In this document: in pieces, positions 22,374 through 34,900 of the stretch
Layout of the letters: each line of letters opens with the position of its first letter
Position numbering within the stretch: position 1 is the first letter of the stretch
Assembly: GCF_026914265.1 (NCBI RefSeq)
Contig: NC_069126.1
Span: 28,972,854-29,036,853 of the forward strand
Reading direction: 5' to 3'
Length of the DNA: 64,000 nt
Source: Mya arenaria
Taxonomy: Eukaryota; Mollusca; Bivalvia; Myida; Myidae
Made by a program: the position numbers and the translations under genes
Notes under the pieces: generated by a model
Database searches by the model: none
The model's input: only the letters and a program-made list of their open reading frames with translations
Told to the model about the DNA's origin: nothing

Positions 22374-22792
22374 CATTCGGAACTCCTCGGCCATTTTTAT
22401 CGAAAAACAACCTCGAATGTATTTGGACGGTTTACATACTCAAAAAGAGTAACGTTTAAGTCCGCTGCAAGTAGACTTAAACGAAGTGTATTATGGCAAA
22501 CATAATTAAGATTTCCAAGAGTTCAGCCATAAAGTTTAACTGCTAAATAAAATTACTACGCAGTAATTTTATTTAGCAGTTAAACTTTATGGCTGAACTC
22601 TTGGAAATCTTAATTATGTTTGCCATAATACACTTCACTGACAATCAATTTGAACGTAGATCAATAAATACAACTCTAAAACACTACATTTAATTAATGA
22701 TATAATTAAAAAAAAATACGAACTACTTCTACTGATAAACCGGCATACATCAGAGGTTGTTTTCGATAAAAATGGCCGAGGACTTCCGAATG
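22374..22792. mobile_element. hAT-like MITE family M, copy 1, with internal inverted duplication
   Basis: Ends CATTCGGAACTCCTCGGCCA and its inverted partner TGGCCGAGGACTTCCGAATG form about 48-bp inverted repeats. Both flanks carry TTGTTCGTAG (22364-22373 and 22793-22802), a target duplication of hAT size. Compared with copies at 56402 and 61194, this one holds an extra inverted segment creating a perfect hairpin at 22483-22636. Confidence 0.85.
22483..22636. repeat. perfect 75-bp-arm inverted repeat, 4-nt loop
   Basis: Bases 22483-22557 are the exact reverse complement of 22562-22636, with ACGC between. The right arm matches the normal sequence of the MITE family, so the left arm is an inverted duplicate. 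Confidence 0.9.
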
Positions 22793-22880
22793 TTGTTCGT
22801 AGAATGATGAGGTTTTCTCGTCGGTCGTTCGTGATGAAATATTTATTCAACGCTAAGACGGGATAAACTAAACGTCTATT

Positions 22881-23155
22881 TCAAAATTGTCAGCATTTTT
22901 GTAACCATTAATTTGCTTTTTATTCAATTGAATTTTCGATTAAAGTTTTCCGCCTACGTCTTAAAATTGTCAGCATTTTTGGATCCATTAATTTGCTTTT
23001 TATGCAAATGAATTTTCGAGTGAAGTATTCCGCCCCGCCTGTGACACACCTACGTCTAAAAATTGTCAGCATTTTTGGGACCATTAATTTGCATTTTATA
23101 CAATTGAATTTTCGAGTTAAGTATCCCGCCCCGCCTGTGACACCTGCGTCTATGT
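22881..23155. repeat. three tandem ~80-97-bp units
   Basis: Each starts AAAATTGTCAGCATTTTTG, continues CCATTAATTTGC and GAATTTTCGA, and ends at CCGCC...ACGTCT. The second and third units gain CCCGCCTGTGACAC. Confidence 0.8.
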
Positions 23156-23159
23156 ACAT

Positions 23160-23919
23160 TTTGTATTAAAGAGCCATGTTATCATCAGACATTTCGTACC
23201 ATTTGATTTTTGGAAGCATATTTCCGAATAGTTGTAATTTCTATTTCGGAAATAATAACTCTATCGGTCAGTTTAGGCAAAGTTGATTTGATATTGTTTG
23301 TAAAAAAAATCAGTAGTTATAATGTCTACTTCGAAAGAAATAACTTGGTAAATGAATCGGTGGTATTCAATATGCAACTAAAGTCATTCTTAAGGTCATA
23401 CATCATTGACTCCATTCACAGTATAGGTCCGTTATTTATATCACGCAGTCCGATTAGTTGCATCGTTCTTAGATCCAATTAAGACCGGTTTTGAATACAA
23501 CCCCTGTTTGCCAAAGTTAATTTATTTTTTTTTGTAAAAAAATGATTTCATTTTGTAACACTCACTAAATCAAGATCTTACGATATTTCGTCGCTCGTAG
23601 ACTAAATAATATGATGACCCAACTATTCTTAAAGATGTACTCTTACACCCAAATAAGATGTAACACAATTAATATAGCTGTTTTAATATACCGAAAAGCA
23701 TGGAAAAAACGGCATAACTATTGCTAGTTTGCTATTATTCTGTACACGCGCCGGCAGCATCCCTCGATCCAGGGTCCTAGCGGAGTACCGTGGGGACACA
23801 AGTTTCAACGTAAGCTGTCAATATTCAGATGTTTAAAATGTTCTGTAATGTTAGTTCATGTACCTTTGAACACTGTCATAAGTTGTTTTGACAAGTTCCG
23901 CCATCCGCATCAGTCATAC
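23160..23919. other. no recognisable content
   Basis: AT-rich, no supported gene. The open frame at 23210-23482 has no ATG-led protein-like sequence or motif. Confidence 0.4.
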
Positions 23920-24212
23920 GAGCCATTTTTGTGCGAAAATCCACGGAAACCAGTTTTATAAGACTACTGACAAAAAATTAGATCGCATATTTTTATATTT
24001 AAGTTTAAAAGTGGTTGTTTTATGCATTTTTCTTAAACCGGTTACGCCATAAAACATTAAAATTCGAACGGAAATAAGAAAATCTACGATCTGATCTTTT
24101 GTCAACAATCTTATATCTTTGGTTTGCAGATATTTGCGCAAAAATTTGCTCTTTCTAAGACAAAAAATAAAAAAGTCGTAAAAATGGTATATCTGTGAGA
24201 GTGTAGCTTTAA
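23920..24212. mobile_element. TTAA-type palindromic MITE, left end lost
   Basis: Interior and right end match the TTAA family (GACAAAAAATTAGATCGCAT, CTTAAACCGGTTACG, CTGTGAGAGTGTAGCTTTAA). The left terminal repeat is missing. Confidence 0.75.
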
Positions 24213-25184
24213 AATAACAAAAGTATGGAACAAGTTTAGCGAGCCTCTAGTGAGCTTTATAATTCTTCCGTTACAAGCTTCATAAAAGTCTGTGTCAAAT
24301 TGCAACGAATGGCATTGTTTTTATAATTGACACATTCGTCGCCAAAGATGGAGATTTAATTCATAAAAAAACACCGTACCTAGCCCATACTGTCTTATAT
24401 ACACATATATAAATGAATGTGCAAAACAATCAAACAGTTCTTGCTCTCGTTACCGGTTTTAAGAACATATTGAAACAAATCAAGCCTTGGTATTCGCACA
24501 TATTTGTGGGTGAATAACAGTCGAGGACTTTTCAAAGTTTCCCGGGCTTAATTTTATGAAATTATATTTGTAGAGCGCAAAACTGTGCATCTATGTCTAT
24601 CTCTGTGCAGTCTGCGCATACGCTTGATACCTTTAAGTGACATTAAGTTGAAATTTTGCGTCCGAGTCTATGTGTCAACTCGTTTGCTCCATTTTCTGGA
24701 GATCGCTAAAATTGAACACTAACATTTACTTTAAAAAGGCCACCTAGAAAGGTTTTGCGATATGATTATTTTTCTGTAATAATCTTCCGAATGCACCAGA
24801 ATGTGACATTGACCTATGAACAAGGTACATGAAAAAGTTAAAGCCCAGACATGACCTCCCACATACATTCAGATATGCAGCATTCTATCAATGTCTAAGT
24901 TTCACCATGAACTACATCAGGACGTGGGTCTTGGAAGTAACACCTTGCCGTTATGAGTAGAAAGCAAATGCTATGTTATTTCCTTCTCACATACAACGGC
25001 TTTATTATAAGTATATATATGTGAATTTATGCAGCATTCTATAAAGATCCAACATAGGTCTTTGACCACATCATCTAATAATTTTCATGTGTCAAACACA
25101 TGTATCGAGTTATTTTGGTAAATCTGTCAATACATGATAAAATTACAACACCGTTATGCAATCTATGTGCATATATATATATAT
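24213..25184. other. gene-free stretch with repeat traces
   Basis: A block at 24571-24640 (GAGCGCAAAACTGTG, CTGCGCATACG) recurs at 50257-50320. Another at 24800-24960 resembles the tandem units at 39300 and 46400. No gene seen. Confidence 0.45.
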
Positions 25185-26198
25185 TAAGGATGCAAACGAA
25201 TGGCAAAATTGATTTTCGAATATTCGGTAATTCTTTCGATCGAATATTCAAATATTCGATTACCGAAATCAGTATTTTGGAAGATTTAGTAAACTACTTA
25301 TATTATTCGCTTAAGTAATAGCCGGGGCAATTTTACCCTACTTTGTCGTAGCCAGTACGCGCGGCGGATCCTGATTTCCCCAAATGAGCCTTTGAAATTC
25401 GCACTTTTCAGGAAGAAAAAAATCCATACATTATAAACAGACAAACAACAAAATCCAATAATTTAAATTCCGCTGCTTTTTTTATTTGTAAACAATGTGA
25501 AATTAGATGGATTCCTAGTCAAATAGCGTTTTGCGCCAACTGAGAGTTTTTCCGTAGGACTAGCAGCCTCGTTCTGATATTGACCTCTAAATTTACTAAA
25601 TATAAGTATGGAAAACCCAAACCAATTCGGAAACTAGTAAAATAATTAAACGAAAACATATCTGGATTTGACTCATTCAGTGTTCAACAATAGAGGAAAT
25701 ATATCCTAAACACTATACATTTACATTTCAAAGAACGAGCATTGTATCGAAACATGGAAAACAGTTTAAAGCATGTATATGTAACAACATTTTTGAAGCA
25801 CATGGCATGCATATCATCACGGCGATTTGAGCTATGTTGCACGGCTTAATTTGTAGCCAAGACAAAACATTGGTGTTTAAGTCGATTCCTAGCCAGGAAT
25901 TTTTATTGTAAAAGTAGGGGGACTTTTTACAGTACCCGACGATATGTCCATAAATGACATAAGACGTGTGTTTAGTGTATTGTCATCACATTCACACCTC
26001 TGGTATTAGGGGCCCGTCGTTGTAAAAACAAAACAAACGAAATTTATAAACAACAACAGTGTTGTAGGCAAAAGGTTTTTTATTCTCTTTATTGAGAATT
26101 AGTATTATTACTCTTTTTTTTCGAATATTCGAATACCGATTTTGACATTCGAATACCAAACGTTTGATCGAATATTCGAATATTCGTTTGCATCCCTA
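25185..26198. mobile_element. ~1-kb hAT-like non-autonomous element
   Basis: Starts TAAGGATGCAAACGAAT and ends ATTCGTTTGCATCCCTA. Subterminal CGAATATTCG words cluster at both ends. AT-dinucleotide flanks make the target duplication unreadable. The interior has no transposase frame. Confidence 0.75.
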
Positions 26199-26354
26199 AT
26201 ATATATGCAGTATTCAATAATAATCAAAAGCAAGGAATGTTTATAAACAAGTGGAATATACAAAACACTAATTACCCCCCCCCCCCATTGATATTACTTT
26301 AAACATTATATATTTTACAACGATTGTGAATGAAGCTATGATAGCTTATTATAC

Positions 26355-27036
26355 TAAGTCACTCTCGTTGGCACGATGTTGCGCGAGAGTGTGGTCTTGT
26401 GTTGTGGGTGAAACCGGAGTACCCGGAGAAAACCCACTTGTCCGGTTTGGTGACCACTAGTGTTGGGAATCGGACAGAAATTACTATCGATAATCGGTTT
26501 ATGAAACCGATCAATGATCGATTATTAATCGATTTAATCAGCACTTAACTAGCTTTGGTCAGCACATGTACCAGTTCTAAGCACCAATGTTCCCTTACAA
26601 TATTGATTGTACATTTCTTTGTATAAATTACATTTTTATTCGGAACGTGATCTTTTAGTGTTTACAAGTTACTAAAAAGTTAAATTTCAATGAAAATTTG
26701 TGATGAGGTACTGTAGTGACTTACTGACTTGATAAGAATATGACAAGATAACTTTAACAAAAATTAGTAACATATAAACACTTTAACATTGACTAGCACT
26801 AACCAGAAAAAGAATATTAGAAGCGGTTTCGTCCCCTGTTTCTATAATCGATTGTTCAAATTTTACTATCGATTGTCGCCGATGTAGGCCTTTAAGATCA
26901 ATTGTCGATTGTAATCGATCATCGGCACAACACTAGTGACCACTAACCAAACTCACATGCGCCCAGGCCGGGAATCGAACCCGGGTCGCCTTGGTGAGAA
27001 GCGAGTGCGCTTACCACTGCGCTAACCGGACAACCA
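26355..27036 (-). mobile_element. tRNA-derived SINE split by a later insertion
   Basis: Minus strand head at 26958-27036 carries GGTTAGCGCAGTGGTAAGC (box A) and GGGTTCGATTCCC (box B), with Glu-tRNA-like loop sequence. The body (AAACCGGACAAGTGGGTTTT then CCGGGTACTCCGG) continues at 26457-26355 after an interruption. Confidence 0.75.
26458..26935. mobile_element. hAT-like MITE nested in the SINE
   Basis: Ends TAGTGTTG and CAACACTA; exact 8-bp duplicates GTGACCAC flank it at 26450-26457 and 26936-26943. The interior has repeated ATCGAT/AATCGAT palindromic words. The 8-bp duplication and TAGTG end are typical of hAT elements. Confidence 0.85.
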
Positions 27037-28290
27037 TTGATGTTTTGAAGCACCACATGAGTACAATGCATGCTCACTGTCATATGCCAGTGTTGTTCTT
27101 GGTATTATGCCAACTAAACTAGAGAGAAAAATATGGTCAAGACAATAACTAATACTTTGGTCGGTGTGTGAGAAGACTGACAAAACCTTTTTCTATGAGC
27201 GTCTGGCATATTCGAGGCATTGAAAGAGCTATCGCATTTTGTTTTAAATCAATTGCTATTACAATTGACAGTTGGCGTTCTTTTCCTTTTTAGTATGTAT
27301 GTATATAAGGGATATAAAATGATAGCTAATTGTATTTTCTAGCTCTTATGGCCAAAGGCAAGTATTGCTATCGTTATCCCGCCAATCAATTTTTTTATTT
27401 GCATCGCCTTCACTAAAATGGTACGATTGGCACTGTTCGACTTTTTGCAAAATATGTATTACCTTTATTGCAAAGATAGTCTGTAAATATAAGAGTTAAC
27501 GTATCGATGTTACATGCATCATTGATTTCTGCAGTTATTAGACTATACCCCCAGCAGAGCTAATAAAAAAGTGTCTTTTTACGCTTGTAAGCGGATCGTG
27601 CACGAGAATTTCGAGTAATCCCACTAGCCGATACATTGTATTTAAAAAGGCTATAATAAATAATCTTATTCTTATCTTTCGGAAAAATATTTATATTTAT
27701 CAATATTTATTCATTAATGCATTAATTTCCTCACTAATATATGCAATACACTTATCGTCGTATAAGTCAGATACAGTTACTCGTTTGTTCGTTATTTCGT
27801 AGAGAAAAACTCATACTGCATCTATTACTTAGACCTCTCTCGAGATGAGGTAGATCACAGGTCTTCAACGAAATAAAGGCAGAACGTATATTATGTCCAC
27901 CGAATTCTTTTGAGTCAGAATTTCGGTTTCTACTATGTTGTTCCACTAAGAGTGATATAAGTAAAAAACATGGATATAAATCAAACTGGCCTAGCTTAGT
28001 TAAATTCAATAATTTATATCAGACGCTATGAAGTCTTTTGCTCATGTACGTTTGTGTCTTGGCCATTTCAATATTTATTTTGTGTAATCAGCCAAAGGCA
28101 AAATGCTGATTGGCCAATAAAAACTTGTGACCTGTTTTAAACAAAATAAGTGCATATTTTAACTTCGCCCCACATGCTATATTAACATAATTCATCTAAT
28201 CATTGCCAGGACAGCAACCACTCAAAATGTTAAACAAAATAGACGGTAGAAGGATTATATTGTATTCAAACAATGTACTCTAGCCCCTGG
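27037..28290. other. no recognisable gene
   Basis: AT-rich, without motifs or repeats shared elsewhere in the window as far as I can see. A minus-strand frame at 27767-28009 has no family features. Confidence 0.35.
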
Positions 28291-28930
28291 ACATGTGTAC
28301 AATTAGGTTTGAGTGAACGGAGTCATACGTGGTCAAGTTTGGATATCAATACGTGTGTTAGCTAAACCTTGGTCAGTTGAAGTGGGAAACCAAATAAAGA
28401 AGGCCATCAGGAAAATCTTGTCTGTTTCCAGGTATTTCTTTTTGGGTTGTGCTTAGATTAAATATTTTGTTGGACTATGAGGAACTGTTTCTATTGAGTT
28501 TTCGCGTTTCCTTCACTTGTTAGTTGTGAAACAAATCGTTCAGGACATTGGGTCATTCAAAAGGTACCAGCTAAATTTTAGTTATGGCACTATCTGCACT
28601 ATTAGGATAATTTCGCATGAAAAGTCAAGCTTAAACTGTTTTCTCTAAATAGGTCACTTACTATTTCAAAAGCTTATCATTTATGAACTACAATAAAATG
28701 GGAACAAATGAATTAAGTACTCTAATGTTCATAATGAAATCAATAATTGTTTAAAAGAAAAAATAGCTTTCGTATAAATAATAAATAAAAATATAGAATT
28801 TTAGAATGACAATTATTGCAAACAGGATTTTTCTGTTGGTTTAAGAAATACATCAAGAAAAAAAATCATTACACCATTTGTTTAAGTAAACTTTTTATTG
28901 AATAAGTGACTGCATCAGTTCAATGGTTCA

Positions 28931-31900
28931 GCACTTTCAGTGTATATGGTACCGGAATTGTCCAATCATCCGACCGGAAGTGATACCCCTTGCAGTGGAG
29001 TTGGTTAGGTGACCAGATGGCTATGGCCGAAAACTTACTGATGATGACTGGGCTGTACCAGGTAAGCAGTGTATCATCGAAGACGTACAACAATCGTTTA
29101 AAATATTCACATAGAATTTGCACATTGTTTTATTAAGTTGTATCATGACCATTCATTATGGTTTGTACATTTGCATCTGTTGTTTTAAGCAAGACACTTG
29201 TAATTTGGATGTGTTGATTTTATTTCGTTGGTTGAATATAGGAGCCTTTATTTCCGCGTTTTAATAAAATATAATAAATAAAATAGCATTCTAGAAAAAG
29301 AACAGAACTTACTAACTAACGTTTTAGATGTATTTAATCAATCCACAAACTCTTGTGGCTTGTTCCGATTTATTTGCATTGCACTACATGTACAAATTCT
29401 TAGGACCTTAACACTTTCTATGACGTTGGCCTTATTTTAATTACCTTACAACTTTGTGCATGTATCATCAGTGACAATGTTCACATGAATAGCAAGGCTA
29501 ATTTACTTGATGTAAATTATTATATTTGTTTGTGACTATTCAAACAATGAACTGCATCTGTTCAATGTTATAGCGTCCACGGTACCTGAAGTGGCCAAGC
29601 ATCCAACCGGGAGAGATGCCCTTTGCAGTGGAGTTGGCGAAGAGGCGTAATGCAGCTACAGTTGCAGTCAGGTTTGCGTAAGCTTAGGCGGACAACTTCA
29701 TCGACAAAGATATGTATTATTTTGCTCCCTTTTTTGTATAATTTGTGTTTTCACAATTTGGATCAGCATTTTTTTAAACAATCCATCTTAAAAGAATGTT
29801 TGCACTAAGTAGGTCACTTAATATTTCATAGCCTTATGATGAATTAATTAGTATATATGGGCAACATTTTGAAAGGTTCTTATTAAATCAATTATTTCAT
29901 TAAATATATCAATGATTCTTCGAATAAATGATTCCTTTTTTCCAAATACATGACAATTGAAAAGGCATTTTCTGTTGGTTTTAGAAATCGTACAGTGAAA
30001 ATGCTAAAAGGTGCCAGGATGCATCCTTTCCCAAGATTTCTTTAACCGAACCCAAGTAGCAGAAAATGTTTATATCATTTTCGTTTATGTCAAAATTTAA
30101 TATTTTTAACTAAATGTTTCACATTGGTGGGGATTCATTTGTATAAGTTTAAACGTGGTTTATAATAAGCTGGTAGGAAACTCTCATGAAATGAGGGTGC
30201 AAAGCAATGTGAAATTGATTTCATTTATATGAATAAATTTGTTTAATGAACATAAATTAATTGCTTTCAAATGATATTTGTTTATAACTATTTTTATTCA
30301 CATGTTTAACAATTGTTTATTTAAGTATGATACTTGCTTATTTTATATATAAACTTCTTATTGAAATAAGTTACTGCATCGGTTTTTCATACAAATATCA
30401 ATGTTACAGCGTCCGCGGTACCTGAAGCGTGACCAACCATCCAACCGGGAGAGATGCCCTTTGCAGTGGAGTTGACGAAGAGGCGTAATGCGGCTACAGT
30501 AGCAGTCAGGTTTGCGTAAGGTCATGACGACAACTTCATCGACAAAGATATGTATTATTTTGCTGACATTTTTTTATAAGTTTTTGTTTGCACTATTTTG
30601 CTCAGTATTGTTGTTTTTTTAAACAATTCATCTTGAAAGAATGTTTTTACTTATTATGTCACTTTATATTTCATAGCCTTATGATGAATTAGTTAAAATA
30701 TTTGGACCACATTTTTAAAGGTTCTTATTAATTCATTTTTTTATTAAACATATCAATAATTTTTCGAATTAATGATTCCTTTTTTTCATATACACGGAAA
30801 TTGAAATGGCATTTTCTGTTGGTTTTAGAAATCTTACAGTGAAAATGCTAAAAGGTGCCAGCATCCTTTCCCAAGATTTCTTTGACCGAACTCGAGTAGC
30901 AGAAAATGTTTATTTCAATTTCGTGTATGTCAAAACATAATATTTTTAAATAAAAAGTTTCAAATTGGAGGGGTATCATTTGTACATGTCTAAACGTGGT
31001 TTATAATAAATGGTAGGAAAGGCTCATGAAATGAGAGTGCAAAACAATATAAAACTGATTTTTAATTAATATGAATATACTTGTTACTGTATCGGTTTTT
31101 TATATAAATATCAAATGTCACAGCGTCCACGGTACCTAAAGCGTCCCCAACCATCCAAGCGGAAGAGATGCCCTTTGCAGTGGAGTTGGCGAAGAGGCGT
31201 AATGCAGCTACAGTAGCAGTCAGGTTTGCGTAAGGTTATGTGGACAACTTCATCGACAAAGATATGTATTATTTTGATCACATTTTGTATAAGTTTTTGT
31301 TTGCACTATTTGGCTCAGTATTGTTTTTTTAAACAATTCATCTTGAAAGAATGTTTTTATTTTTTATGTCACTTTATATTTCATAGCCTTATGATGAATT
31401 AGTTAAAATTTTTGGACCACATTTTTAAAGGTTCTTATTAAATCATTTTTTTATTAAACATATCAATGGTTTTTCGAATTAATGATTCCTTTTTTCCATA
31501 TACACGGAAATTGAAAAGGCATTTTCTGTTGGTTTTAGAAATCTTACAGTGAAAATGCTAAAAGGTGCCAGCATTCTTTCCCAAGATTTCTTTAACCGAA
31601 CACAGGTAGCAGAAAATGTTTATTTCATTTTCGTGTATGTCAAAATAAAATAAAAAATTAAACAAAAAGTTTCAAATTGGAGGGGTATCATTTGTACAAG
31701 TCTTAACGTGGTTTATAATAAATGGTAGGAAAGGCTCATGAAATGAGAGTGCAAAACAATATAAAACTGATTTAATTCATGTGATTATACTTGTTACTGC
31801 ATCGGGTTTTCATACAAATCTCAATTTTACAGCGTCCACGGTACCTGAAGCCTGGCCAACCATCCAAGCGGAAGAGATGCCCTTTGCAGTGGAGTTGGCG

Positions 31901-34900
31901 AAGAGGTGTTATGAAGCTACAGTAGCAGTCAGGTTTGCGTAAGGTTATGTGGACAACTTCATCGACAAAGATATGTATTATTTTGATCACATTTTGTATA
32001 AGTTTTTGTTTGCATTATTTGGGTCAGTATTGTTTTTTTTAAACAATTCATCTTGAAAGAATGTTTTTACTTATTATGTCACTTTATATTTCATAGCCTT
32101 ATGATGAATTAATTAAAATATTTGGACCACATTGTTAAAGGTTCTTATTAAATCATTTATTTTATTAAACATATCAATGATTTTTCGAATAAATGATTCC
32201 TCTTTTCCATATATCCGAAAATTGAAAAGGCATTTTCTGTTGGTTTTAGAAATCTTACAGTGAAAAGGCTAAAAGGTGCCAGCCTTCTTTCCCAAGATTT
32301 CTTTAACCGAACACAGGTAGCAGAAAATGTTTATTTCATTTTCGTGTATGTCAAAATATAATATTTTTAATCAAAAAATTTCAAATTGGAGGGGTATCAT
32401 TTGTACAAGTCTTAACGTGGTTTATAATAAATGGTAGGAAAGGCTCATGAAATGAGAGTGCAAAACAATATAAAACTGATTTAATTCATGTGATTATACT
32501 TGTTACTGCATCGGGTTTTCATACAAATCTCAATTTTACAGCGTCCACGGTACCTGAAGCCTGGCCAACCATCCAAGCGGAAGAGATGCCCTTTGCAGTG
32601 GAGTTGGCGAAGAGGTGTTATGAAGCTACAGTAGCAGTCAGGTTTGCGTAAGGTTATGTGGACAACTTCATCGACAAAGATATGTATTATTTTGATCACA
32701 TTTTGTATAAGTTTTTGTTTGCATTATTTGGGTCAGTATTGTTTTTTTTAAACAATTCATCTTGAAAGAATGTTTTTACTTATTATGTCACTTTATATTT
32801 CATAGCCTTATGATGAATTAATTAAAATATTTGGACCACATTGTTAAAGGTTCTTATTAAATCATTTATTTTATTAAACATATCAATGATTTTTCGAATA
32901 AATGATTCCTCTTTTCCATATACCCGAAAATTGAAAAGGCATTTTCTGTTGGTTTTAGAAATCTTACAGTGAAAAGGCTAAAAGGTGCCAGCCTTCTTTC
33001 CCAAGATTTCTTTAACCGAACACAGGTAGCAGAAAATGTTTATTTCATTTTCGTGTATGTCAAAATATAATATTTTTAATCAAAAAATTTCAAATTGGAG
33101 GGGTATCATTTGTACAAGTCTTAACGTGGTTTATAATAAATGGTAGGAAAGGCTCATGAAATGAGAGTACAAAACAATATAAAACTGATTTAATTCATGT
33201 GATTATACTTGTTACTGCATCGGGTTTTCATACAAATCTCAATTTTACAGCGTCCACGGTACCTGAAGCCTGGCCAACCATCCAAGCGGAAGAGATGCCC
33301 TTTGCAGTGGAGTTGGCGAAGAGGTGTTATGAAGCTACAGTAGCAGTCAGGTTTGCGTAAGGTTATGTGGACAACTTCATCGACAAAGATATGTATTATT
33401 TTGATCACATTTTGTATAAGTTTTTGTTTGCATTATTTGGGTCAGTATTGTTTTTTTTAAACAATTCATCTTGAAAGAATGTTTTTACTTATTATGTCAC
33501 TTTATATTTCATAGCCTTATGATGAATTAATTAAAATATTTGGACCACATTGTTAAAGGTTCTTATTAAATCATTTATTTTATTAAACATATCAATGATT
33601 TTTCGAATAAATGATTCCTCTTTTCCATATACCCGAAAATTGAAAAGGCATTTTCTGTTGGTTTTAGAAATCTTACAGTGAAAAGGCTAAAAGGTGCCAG
33701 CCTTCTTTCCCAAGATTTCTTTAACCGAACACAGGTAGCAGAAAATGTTTATTTCATTTTCGTGTATGTCAAAATATAATATTTTTAATCAAAAAATTTC
33801 AAATTGGAGGGGTATCATTTGTACAAGTCTTAACGTGGTTTATAATAAATGGTAGGAAAGGCTCATGAAATGAGAGTGCAAAACAATATAAAACTGATTT
33901 AATTCATGTGATTATACTTGTTACTGCATCGGGTTTTCATACAAATCTCAATTTTACAGCGTCCACGGTACCTGAAGCCTGGCCAACCATCCAAGCGGAA
34001 GAGATGCCCTTTGCAGTGGAGTTGGTGAAGAGGTGTTATGAAGCTACAGTAGCAGTCAGGTTTGCGTAAGGTTATGTGGACAACTTCATCGACAAAGATA
34101 TGTATTATTTTGATCACATTTTGTATAAATTTTTGTTTGCATTATTTGGGTCAGTATTGTTTTTTTTAAACAATTCATCTTGAAAGAATGTTTTTACTTA
34201 TTATGTCACTTTATATTTCATAGCCTTATGATGAATTAATTAAAATATTTGGACCACATTGTTAAAGGTTCTTATTAAATCATTTATTTTATTAAACATA
34301 TCAATGATTTTTCGAATAAATGATTCCTCTTTTCCATATACCCGAAAATTGAAAAGGCATTTTCTGTTGGTTTTAGATATCTCACAGTGAAAAGGCTAAA
34401 AGGTGCCAGCCTTCTTTCCCAAGATTTCTTTAACCGAACACAGGTAGCAGAAAATGTTTATTTCATTTTCGTGTATGTCAAAATATAATATTTTTAATCA
34501 AAAAATTTCAAATTGGAGGGGTATCATTTGTACAAGTCTTAACGTGGTTTATAATAAATGGTAGGAAAGGCTCATGAAATGAGAGTGCAAAACAATATAC
34601 AACTGATTTAATTCATGTGATTATACTTGTTACTGCATCGGATTTCATATAAATATAAATGCTACAGCGTCCACGGTACCTGAAGCTTGGCCAACCATCC
34701 CGCCGGAAGAGATGCCCTTTGAAGTGGAGTTGGCGAAGAGGCGTAATGCTGCAACAGTAGCAGTCAGGTTTGCGTAAGGTTATGTGGATAACTTCATCGA
34801 CAAAGATATGTATTATTTTGATCACATTTTGTATAAGTTTTTGTTTGCATTATTTGGGTCAGTATTGTTTTTTTTTTAAACAATTCATCTTGAAAGAATG

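Noticed and set aside
31772..34825. Repeated 72-aa minus-strand frames starting MIKIIHIFVDE
   Set aside because: They recur only because the 709-bp unit repeats, and run antisense to the splice-like signals.
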